Assembly (NCBI RefSeq): GCF_003576455.2
Contig: NZ_CP032869.1
Coordinates: forward strand, 4,588,001-4,652,000
Reading direction: 5' to 3'
DNA length: 64,000 bases
From: Mucilaginibacter celer
Lineage (GTDB): Bacteria > Bacteroidota > Bacteroidia > Sphingobacteriales > Sphingobacteriaceae
Shown here: positions 7,221 through 13,805 of the stretch, piece after piece
Numbering within the stretch: position 1 is the first letter of the stretch
How the letters are laid out: each line of letters opens with the position of its first letter
The notes under the pieces: model-generated
Seen by the model: only the letters and a program-made list of their open reading frames with translations
Database searches by the model: none
What the model was told of the DNA's origin: nothing
Program-made: the position numbers and the translations under genes

Positions 7221-9316
7221 TGCAGTTCTATTGTTATTTTTGATCCTTTTGGTATTACACTTCCACCGGTAACCGACTGGGTGGTAACAATGCCGCTTCC
7301 GCGTACTGTTACTTTATATCCCGCGTTACCCATTGCATATAGCGCGTCGCTCAGGCCCATACCTGTTACTGATGGCACGGTGCCGCTTTTATATTTTACC
7401 CCTTCGTAAGGGATACCATCGCTGGTATCAACACTGCTGTTTGCCGATGCGTACAAAGGTTTAACACCCAATTTGCTGTACACCCTTTTTAATGCCTTCA
7501 GGTTGCCCTGTTTTATCTGCGGCATAATGGTGTTGCCTACAAAACGGGTTTGCGGGGTTTGGTTAATATCCAGATCGTTGGCATAAACCCTATCGGCAAC
7601 TTCCCTAAACACCGGACCGGCAACTTTAGCCGCCAAATAATCGCCCTGTGTAGGGTTATTAACCACCACAATCATCGAATATTTAGGCTTATCTGCCGGG
7701 AAGTAACCGCAAAACGATGCCTGATATTTTTTATCCTTATAACCTTTAGTACCGTTTGCAACCTGCGCCGTACCGGTTTTACCGGCAACGCTGTATAGTT
7801 TATTTTTAATTACGTTTTTACCGGTACCATTCATCACCACACCTTCCAGCATGCCACGAACCTTACCCAAAGTTTGCTCCGAACAGATCTGCTCGTTAAT
7901 TACCCTGGCCTGGAACTGCTCGATAGGGTTACCTAAACGGCGAATTTCACGAACCAGCAGCGGCGCTATCATTTTACCGTTGTTGGCAACCGCGTTGTAA
8001 TAGGTTAACATCTGCAACGGCGTAATATTCATTTCGTAGCCGTAAGCCATCTCGGGCAGGCTATAGTTTTTATTCCAGCTGCGGTTTGATGGGTTTTTAA
8101 TTACCGGCTGGCCTTCACCTTTTATCTGTAAGCCCAGCTTTTGGTTCAAGTGGTACTCGTACAGTTTATTGATGTACTGCCATGGGTTATTATGATAAAA
8201 CTTATCAACCAGTTTTGCTGCGGCTACGTTTGATGATTCTTCGAACGCGCGTTTTACCGACATTTCGTAATTATCGTGCTCGGTATCGGTAATGGTTGGC
8301 CCTTTCGGGAATTTGTATTTACCGCCCTCAGCATTGATAATGGTACTGGTATCAATTTTATGCTGATCCAACAGCGTCATGTACGATGCCAGCTTGAAGG
8401 TCGAACCCGGATCGATAGCGTTGCTGATGGCATAGTTCATCAACTCGGCATAGTCGCCATCTTTGGTACGGGTATAATTGGCAATAGCCCGGATCTCGCC
8501 GGTGGCCACTTCCATCAATACCACACAACCATGGTCGGCAGCACTTTTTATCAGTTGTTTCTTCAAAGCATCCTGCGCAACATCCTGGAAGTTTACGTTG
8601 ATGGTTGAAATGATATCGGCACCATCTTTAGGCGCTATTTCATCGTCATCATCAACCGGCATCCAGGTACCACCAGGAATGCGTTGCATTAAACGCCTGC
8701 CGCTTTCGCCATCAATGTAGGTTGAGAAAGCACCTTCCAAACCTACCGGGTTGTTCACATTTTCATTTTTATATCCGATAGTACGTGCAGCCAACGACTG
8801 GAACGGACGGATGCGTTTATTTTTCTGGATCACGATCAAGCCACCTTTATACTTGCCCATATTAAAAATGGGGAACTGGCGGATCTTCTTCAGATCCTGG
8901 TAGGATACTTTCCTCCTGATCAGCTGGTAACGTGAGCTATCCGCACGGGCATCACGCAAAATACGTGCGTACTCCCTTGCCGAGCGGTCTTTAAACATAC
9001 CAGAAAGCTTGGCAGCCAGTTCATCAATATGGTTATTGAAAGCTGTATCGGCAGCTATACCGCCGGCAAGCATATCCATGTGCAATTCATATTCCGGTAC
9101 CGAGGTAGCCAGCAGGCTTCCATCTACCGAAAAAATATTTCCACGCGCTGCTTCAACAGTTTGGTATTGGGCGGACAGGTCGGCAGCCATGGCTTTCCAC
9201 TTGTCGCCCTGTACAAATTGCACACGGCAAAGTTGCACCACTACAGCAAGCGCAAAAAACAAAATAAGCCCGAAGGCTATATAAACCCTGAGCAGTATGT
9301 TAGTCCTAATTCCCAT
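7217..9316 (-). CDS. ftsI: FtsI-like class B penicillin-binding protein with C-terminal PASTA domain
   Basis: Septal DD-transpeptidase cross-linking peptidoglycan in the periplasm. One N-terminal membrane anchor (about residues 8-30) is followed by the dimerisation domain and then the transpeptidase domain. Catalytic motifs are STFK with nucleophile Ser305, SSN at 361-363, and KTGT at 513-516. The last ~60 residues form one PASTA repeat, beginning GTVPSVTGMGLSDAL. This is typical of Bacteroidota FtsI and makes the 699-residue protein longer than the E. coli one. The start overlaps the ftsL-like gene by 11 bp. Confidence 0.96.
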   Translation of the reverse strand: MGIRTNILLRVYIAFGLILFFALAVVVQLCRVQFVQGDKWKAMAADLSAQYQTVEAARGNIFSVDGSLLATSVPEYELHMDMLAGGIAADTAFNNHIDELAAKLSGMFKDRSAREYARILRDARADSSRYQLIRRKVSYQDLKKIRQFPIFNMGKYKGGLIVIQKNKRIRPFQSLAARTIGYKNENVNNPVGLEGAFSTYIDGESGRRLMQRIPGGTWMPVDDDDEIAPKDGADIISTINVNFQDVAQDALKKQLIKSAADHGCVVLMEVATGEIRAIANYTRTKDGDYAELMNYAISNAIDPGSTFKLASYMTLLDQHKIDTSTIINAEGGKYKFPKGPTITDTEHDNYEMSVKRAFEESSNVAAAKLVDKFYHNNPWQYINKLYEYHLNQKLGLQIKGEGQPVIKNPSNRSWNKNYSLPEMAYGYEMNITPLQMLTYYNAVANNGKMIAPLLVREIRRLGNPIEQFQARVINEQICSEQTLGKVRGMLEGVVMNGTGKNVIKNKLYSVAGKTGTAQVANGTKGYKDKKYQASFCGYFPADKPKYSMIVVVNNPTQGDYLAAKVAGPVFREVADRVYANDLDINQTPQTRFVGNTIMPQIKQGNLKALKRVYSKLGVKPLYASANSSVDTSDGIPYEGVKYKSGTVPSVTGMGLSDALYAMGNAGYKVTVRGSGIVTTQSVTGGSVIPKGSKITIELQ

Positions 9317-9713
9317 TAGCCACCTCCTTTACTGTTATCTTTACCGGAGGATCGACCGACTGGCTTAGCCCCAGTGTATCGGCCCGTTTCCCTACTTCGG
9401 TGAGTGTGCTTTTGAAGGCCAGGTCGGCTTTGGATGATTTATAATCCCAGCCCAGCTCTTTCACCTCCTTATTAAGCGCGTCAATTTCCCGCACCGATTT
9501 TTCGGCCAGGTGCATGTTACCAATATATACCATGCCCAAAAAGGCCAGGTACAACACAAAGGGCAAAGCATTGGTAGCCCTCTCGGTAGTGAGAAAGCCT
9601 TTTTTGAGTACTTGTGTAAACAGATTATCGGGCAGGTCCCTTACAGGCCGCTCATCAACAATCTCCTCCACTTCTCCCTCTTCCTGAATTTCTGTACGTA
9701 AACGGTTACTCAT
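9306..9713 (-). CDS. FtsL-like bitopic division protein
   Basis: Small protein of 135 residues in the exact dcw position of ftsL, between rsmH and ftsI. It has an acidic cytoplasmic N-terminus, one membrane helix near residues 48-66 (LPFVLYLAFLGMVYIGNMHL), and an extracytoplasmic part of about 65 residues with coiled-coil character. FtsL sequences are poorly conserved, so the call rests on topology, size and context. It overlaps rsmH by 4 bp and ftsI by 11 bp. Confidence 0.85.
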   Translation of the reverse strand: MSNRLRTEIQEEGEVEEIVDERPVRDLPDNLFTQVLKKGFLTTERATNALPFVLYLAFLGMVYIGNMHLAEKSVREIDALNKEVKELGWDYKSSKADLAFKSTLTEVGKRADTLGLSQSVDPPVKITVKEVANGN

Positions 9714-10612
9714 TTTTTTACAGCTATCCTTAACTTAGCGCTCCGTGCCCTATTATTGTTAACTATCTCTTCTGCCGATGCCGTTATTGCCCCGCGACTT
9801 ACAGCATCAAGCGGTTTATTATCATTTCCGTAAAAATCCTTCTCCACCTCGCCGCTGAACTTACCTTTGGCGATGAAGTTTTTTACCAGCCTGTCTTCCA
9901 GCGAGTGGTACGACATTACCACCAACCTGCCACCCGGTGCCAGTACCTCTGCCGATTGCATCAAAAAATCCTTCAGCGCTTCCAGCTCCTGGTTAACCTC
10001 TATCCTCAGCGCCTGAAAAACCTGCGCCAGGTATTTATTTTCTTTCCCTTTCGGGATGCGGTTACTGATCACATTTTTCAAATCGGCAATCGTAGTGATC
10101 GGTGCGTTCAACCTCGCAGTAGCAATAGTTTCAGCCAGCGATTTCGCGTTCTGGATTTCGCCGTAAATGCCAAAAATCCGGTGCAGATCGGCTACCGAAT
10201 AGGTATTTACCACCTGCTTTGCAGTTAAATCGCTTAACTGGTTCATACGCATATCCAACTCGGCATCAAACCGGATGGAAAAGCCCCTTTCGGCCTCATC
10301 AAACTGATGCGATGATACACCCAGATCGGCAAGGATCCCGTTCACCGGGAGCGCATCGTGCAGGCGGCAAAAGTTTTTGAGGTACCTGAAATTCTGATCA
10401 ACAAAAACAAAACGTTCGTCATCAATCAAATTCCGCTGCGCGTCGGCATCCTGGTCAAAAGCAATCAGCCTGCCTTTTGGCCCTAAGTGCTTCATGATCT
10501 CGCGCGAGTGGCCGCCACCCCCAAAAGTCACATCTACATAAGTGCCATCCGGATCAATATTCAACCCTTCAATGCACTCCGCCAGCATTACCGGTACATG
10601 GTACTCACTCAT
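9710..10612 (-). CDS. rsmH: RsmH, 16S rRNA m4C1402 methyltransferase
   Basis: SAM-dependent N4-methylation of cytidine 1402 in 16S rRNA. At 300 residues it matches the family length. The SAM-binding motif VDVTFGGGGHSREI lies near residues 27-40, and NGILADLGVSSHQFDEAERG near 90-109 is characteristic. A C-terminal segment with SYHSLEDRLVKNF is also typical. It overlaps mraZ by 4 bp (ATGA type), as usual for the first dcw genes. Confidence 0.97.
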   Translation of the reverse strand: MSEYHVPVMLAECIEGLNIDPDGTYVDVTFGGGGHSREIMKHLGPKGRLIAFDQDADAQRNLIDDERFVFVDQNFRYLKNFCRLHDALPVNGILADLGVSSHQFDEAERGFSIRFDAELDMRMNQLSDLTAKQVVNTYSVADLHRIFGIYGEIQNAKSLAETIATARLNAPITTIADLKNVISNRIPKGKENKYLAQVFQALRIEVNQELEALKDFLMQSAEVLAPGGRLVVMSYHSLEDRLVKNFIAKGKFSGEVEKDFYGNDNKPLDAVSRGAITASAEEIVNNNRARSAKLRIAVKK

Positions 10613-11070
10613 TCCTGCTCCTTACTTTTGTTGCCCATTACCCTTTTTGCCAGCGCGCCAAAACTTGCCGGTTCATCATCCATCAGTTTGCGGTGCGTAT
10701 CGGCATCCCAAACCTCAATTTTATTCAGCTGGCAAGCCAGCACCACTTCCCCTTTTATACCTGCATACTCCAGTAAAAACTTCGGCAGCAGTACCCTGCC
10801 GGCAGCATCGGGCACAAGCTCGGTAGCGCCGCGGGTAAAATATCGTATAAAGGCTATATTATCCTCTTCGTATTCATTAAGTTTGCTTAGTTCCTCAAGT
10901 CGTTTATCCCATTCCTTTTTAGTGTATATAACAAGGTATTTTTCAAACCCGCGATTGATCACCAGGCCTTCAGTTTCAAGCTCGGGGAGCTTTTTCTTTA
11001 GGCCAGCCGGTATCATCATCCTAAATTTAGGATCAAGCTTACACTCAAATTCACCGGTTAGAAACGACAT
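10609..11070 (-). CDS. mraZ: MraZ, dcw operon transcriptional regulator
   Basis: DNA-binding protein of the AbrB-like fold, 153 residues, with two related halves. The first carries LDPKFRMMIPAGLK and the second DAAGRVLLPKFLLEYAG, matching the duplicated DxxGRxxLP-type motif. In E. coli MraZ represses its own operon by binding GTGGG-type direct repeats at 10-bp intervals. A matching array lies 46 bp upstream of this start, which supports autoregulation. It is the first gene of the cluster. Confidence 0.96.
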   Translation of the reverse strand: MSFLTGEFECKLDPKFRMMIPAGLKKKLPELETEGLVINRGFEKYLVIYTKKEWDKRLEELSKLNEYEEDNIAFIRYFTRGATELVPDAAGRVLLPKFLLEYAGIKGEVVLACQLNKIEVWDADTHRKLMDDEPASFGALAKRVMGNKSKEQE

Positions 11071-11097
11071 TATATGACTTGGGCAATTTTTTAACTG

Positions 11098-11140
11098 TAA
11101 AAGTAAATACTTTTACCACTTCTTACCACTTTACCCCACT
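11098..11140 (-). promoter_or_regulatory. mraZ promoter with triple GTGG MraZ operator
   Basis: Read on the minus strand there are three copies of AGTGG at exact 10-bp spacing: GTGGGGTAAA, GTGGTAAGAA, GTGGTAAAAG (plus-strand CCAC at 11116, 11126 and 11136). The arrangement matches the known MraZ box logic. Next to it is a perfect 8-bp inverted repeat, TAAAAGTA-AA-TACTTTTA (11098-11115). Its inner arm supplies TACTTTTA, a 7 of 8 match to the Bacteroidota -7 box, leaving an untranslated leader of about 20-25 nt. Confidence 0.75.
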
Positions 11141-11300
11141 AAAAGTTTTCAACAATTTTTAGCGAGCTTGGTTTTGGGTTTTTGATAGTTTTTTTCGGCT
11201 GTGATTTTTTTTTAAAAACCCTAAAAAACAGGTAGTTAAAGCTAATCGTAGCCGTAAATTAAAAATGTGTTTTAAAGTGGGAGAAAATCCCAGATTTAAT

Positions 11301-11488
11301 GTCTGAATCAGAATTTTCAGAATGATAGAATGAGCAGAATATTCGTCTGAACCGGAATTTAGGGGAATTAAGGAATGAGCAGAATAAAAAAAGTCTGAAT
11401 CAAAATTTTCAGTTTAAAAAAATTCTCAGAATTTATTACTTCAATAACATTCTGCTAATTCTAAAATTCTGTAAATTCTGATTCAGAC
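11301..11488. repeat. Repeat island: three direct and one inverted copy of a 40-bp element
   Basis: Copies beginning GTCTGAATCAGAATTT lie at 11301-11340, 11345-11385 (degenerate) and 11393-11432 on the plus strand. An inverted copy lies at 11449-11488. The first and last copies match at 36 of 40 positions as an inverted repeat. All end in a CAGAAT word. No ORF is supported here. The island separates mraZ from the toxin-antitoxin pair. Confidence 0.75.
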
Positions 11489-11530
11489 AATCAACTGCCA
11501 GCTGCAAACTAAAAACTGCCAACTGAATTA

Positions 11531-11634
11531 TGGCGTTGCCTGCGGCCCGGGCTTTCCGTTGCAAGTCCTCGCCTTGCCAGCCCGCATGCCCGCCCGCGCT
11601 GTGGGCTTTTACACTACAATCCCTAACGCTGGCC
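11531..11634. repeat. GC-rich structured intergenic element
   Basis: A 104-bp block, much richer in G+C than its surroundings, starting TGGCGTTGCCTGCGG and ending ATCCCTAACGCTGGCC. The ends are short inverted matches (GGCGTT against AACGCT), and the interior has GGCCCGGGC and other palindromic pieces. It resembles a widespread Bacteroidota intergenic element ending in CTATCCCTAACGC (recalled, not searched). It could be a mobile palindromic repeat or a structured RNA. Confidence 0.55.
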
Positions 11635-11673
11635 GATGCGCAATTACCGTTTCGCAAATATTTCATTTAATAA

Positions 11674-11696
11674 TACGGATTTTTTCCGTACATTTA
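11674..11696 (+). promoter_or_regulatory. Palindromic operator overlapping a -7 box for the toxin-antitoxin pair
   Basis: TACGGA-TTTTT-TCCGTA is a perfect 6-bp inverted repeat at 11674-11690. It overlaps TACATTTA (11689-11696), a 7 of 8 match to TAnnTTTG. Placement 20-40 bp before the antitoxin ATG fits autorepression by the antitoxin. Confidence 0.5.
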
Positions 11697-11716
11697 TAAT
11701 ATTAAAAACGAAGGCA

Positions 11717-12013
11717 ATGGGAAAAGTAGATGCAACAGAGAAAAAAGCGAGATTCGATACAAAGCTAACGTTAGCTCAGAAAGAAACCTTTGAGCGCGCG
11801 GCTAAATTAGGTGGGTACAGAACACTGAGCCATTTTGTGATCTCAACTGCGGATGAAAAAGCAAAAAGTATTATCGAACAACACGAAGCTGTTTTAGCAT
11901 CGGAGAGAGATAAAGAGATTTTTTTTGATGCGATCATGAATCCGCAGCAGCCTGGGAGAAATTTGCAAAAAGCTGTTGAGCGCTACAATCTACTAAACAA
12001 TTTACCTGAGTAA
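11717..12013 (+). CDS. DUF1778 (TacA-like) antitoxin
   Basis: A 98-residue protein with an N-terminal ribbon-helix-helix segment (KKARFDTKLTLAQKETFERA, about residues 9-28) and a C-terminal helical neutralising region. This is the arrangement of DUF1778 antitoxins, which pair with GNAT toxins. The start is placed at the ATG at 11717 because it begins the conserved domain and follows the operator. A longer frame back to 11636 would run through the promoter. The toxin starts 5 bp after its stop. Confidence 0.85.
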   Translation: MGKVDATEKKARFDTKLTLAQKETFERAAKLGGYRTLSHFVISTADEKAKSIIEQHEAVLASERDKEIFFDAIMNPQQPGRNLQKAVERYNLLNNLPE

Positions 12014-12018
12014 GCTTA

Positions 12019-12519
12019 ATGAAATACCAGATTGTAGCACTGAACTCCGGGCTTGATAAGAAAAACTTCGATTGCGGAAACGAACAATTAAATAATTACC
12101 TGCACAAACAGGCCGGGCAAGATGTAAAAAGAAAGCTTTGCGCCGTTTCTGCAATAATTGACAACAACAGGGTGATTGGATACTATACCTTATCCAACAC
12201 CAGCATTGCCAGAGAAGCAATACCCGAAGAACTACGCAAAAAAATGCCCCCATCCTACTACAACCTGCCAGCTACACTGTTAGGGAGATTGGCCATTGAC
12301 CTGCAATACAAAGGACAGGGTTTAGGAGAATACCTATTGATCGATGCCTTAAAAAAGAGTTTTACAGCCTCGGTTGAATACATAGGATCAATGGCTGTAG
12401 TAGTTGATCCGATTGACGAAGCCGCGACAAATTTCTATTCAAAATATGATTTTATTAAACTTCCTGATTCGGGTAAAATGTTTCTTCCAATGCAAACGGT
12501 AGCGCAGCTTTTTACCTAA
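12019..12519 (+). CDS. GNAT-family toxin (TacT-like)
   Basis: A 166-residue acetyltransferase paired with the DUF1778 antitoxin. Known relatives (TacT, AtaT) acetylate the amino group of aminoacyl-tRNAs and block translation. The family N-terminus DCGNEQLNNYLHKQAGQD is seen near residues 20-37. The acetyl-CoA loop reads LAIDLQYKGQGLGEYLL near 91-107, and a late tyrosine occurs in ATNFYSKYDF. The stop codon overlaps the end of the convergent PepSY gene by 3-4 bp. Confidence 0.88.
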   Translation: MKYQIVALNSGLDKKNFDCGNEQLNNYLHKQAGQDVKRKLCAVSAIIDNNRVIGYYTLSNTSIAREAIPEELRKKMPPSYYNLPATLLGRLAIDLQYKGQGLGEYLLIDALKKSFTASVEYIGSMAVVVDPIDEAATNFYSKYDFIKLPDSGKMFLPMQTVAQLFT

Positions 12520-13748
12520 GCCGGAACAGCTGCCGTTCTGCTGCGCACAGGCTTTTTCTTCTTTTTCTTACCCACACCTATCCTGTTTAGCCACATCATT
12601 ACCCCGGTTACCGGGAAAATAAGAGATACCAAACAAATTATGAAAGCCAGAATTTTAGTGGGCCAGCCATAAATAGAACCTGTATGAATGGGTTTGATCA
12701 CGCCCCTAATGCGCTGCCCCAGGTTTTTATCGGCATAAATAACCGATCCTGCTATTTTACCGCTGTATTGATCTACGTAATAAACATCCGTTGCCAATTC
12801 TACAGATCCTTTTTTGAGCACGCTGAAAATATAAGCAGCGGCGGTGTCTTTTGGCAGCTTAACCGAATAAGATTCGGCATTGGCAATTTTATCACTTAGT
12901 GAAGCTGCGGCAAGCTCCGGCTTTAAAGCTTTAATGCCCGGCTGATAAACGGATAAAGGCGCTTTGGTATCCTCTTTACCAACCACTTTTGATCCCGTAA
13001 GGAAAAACAGTGTATTGTTAGCCCATTTAAAAGTCATGACCAAACCCGAGGCCGAAATAATGATCAAAAATATCGAAGTGTAAAAACCGGTAACGATATG
13101 CAAATCATTAGTGAGGCGCTTACCGCTGCCATCCCATTTTATTTTGAGCCTTTGTTTCGTGATGGCTTTGGTTTTTGGCCACCATAGTATTACACCGGTT
13201 ATTAGTATCACCAGGAAAAACAGGGTTGAAATACTGATCACCCAATCGCCTACACTATCCCTTTTGCCCAATAAAAAGCGGTGAAACATCTCTACTGAAT
13301 ACAAAAATGTTTCCCGGCGGTTAAACTGTTCAATAATTTGCCCGGTGTAAGGGTTTATCATCACGGTTAGGTTGGCCCTGTCGGCTTCTTTGGGCTTATC
13401 GTCTTTGCCGCCTTTTTTTTCTCCGGCTTTTTTTTCCGGTGCGGGTGCGCCCTCCTTTTTCTCCTTTTTTTCGGGCAAAAACACGCTGGCCTCTATCGAT
13501 CGTTCCGGATCGGTATACACCATTAGCGAGAGCAATTTGGCTTTAGGTAATTCGTTTTTTAGTGTTGCTTTGATGGCCGACAGCGGGATCCGCGTTTGCC
13601 CCCGCTCTACAAAATAGCGGTTATGGTGCAGAGCCTGCTGGATATCCTTTTCAAACACCAGCATAGTACCGGTTAAGCAGGAGCAAAAAATAATTACCCC
13701 GGCGGCGAGGCTTAAATAAAGATGAATGGTGCGGAAAAATACTTTCAT
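12516..13748 (-). CDS. PepSY-associated TM protein (iron uptake-linked membrane protein)
   Basis: Inner-membrane protein with four predicted helices: near residues 10-30, near 185-205, around 245-265, and at the C-terminus. Conserved histidines are seen in FRTIHLYLSLAAG, EMFHRFLLG, NDLHIVTGFY and IKPIHTGSIYGWP. Members often sit beside siderophore receptors and some act as ferric-siderophore reductases. A Lys/Glu/Pro-rich stretch of about 30 residues near 105-135 is an unusual low-complexity insertion in the periplasmic part. The start is at the ATG ending at 13748 (410 residues). A longer frame to 13784 would pass through a terminator-like hairpin. Confidence 0.88.
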   Translation of the reverse strand: MKVFFRTIHLYLSLAAGVIIFCSCLTGTMLVFEKDIQQALHHNRYFVERGQTRIPLSAIKATLKNELPKAKLLSLMVYTDPERSIEASVFLPEKKEKKEGAPAPEKKAGEKKGGKDDKPKEADRANLTVMINPYTGQIIEQFNRRETFLYSVEMFHRFLLGKRDSVGDWVISISTLFFLVILITGVILWWPKTKAITKQRLKIKWDGSGKRLTNDLHIVTGFYTSIFLIIISASGLVMTFKWANNTLFFLTGSKVVGKEDTKAPLSVYQPGIKALKPELAAASLSDKIANAESYSVKLPKDTAAAYIFSVLKKGSVELATDVYYVDQYSGKIAGSVIYADKNLGQRIRGVIKPIHTGSIYGWPTKILAFIICLVSLIFPVTGVMMWLNRIGVGKKKKKKPVRSRTAAVPA

Positions 13749-13766
13749 GGGGCTATAAACTATAAA

Positions 13767-13791
13767 ACCGGGTATGTTTATCATACCCGGT
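13767..13791 (-). terminator. Hairpin between siderophore receptor and PepSY gene
   Basis: Perfect 10-bp stem ACCGGGTATG / CATACCCGGT with a 5-nt loop. On the minus strand it is followed by TTTTATAGTTTAT. It lies 15 bp after the receptor stop and 18 bp before the PepSY start. It could lower, rather than abolish, read-through into the second gene. Confidence 0.65.
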
Positions 13792-13805
13792 CAATATCAC
13801 TTTAT

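Noticed and set aside
11436..11666. A 76-residue minus-strand frame through the repeat island
   Set aside because: It reads through the inverted repeat and GC-rich element and has no protein-like pattern.
13749..13784. Longer N-terminus for the PepSY protein
   Set aside because: The added codons lie in a terminator-like hairpin; the inner ATG starts the conserved first helix.
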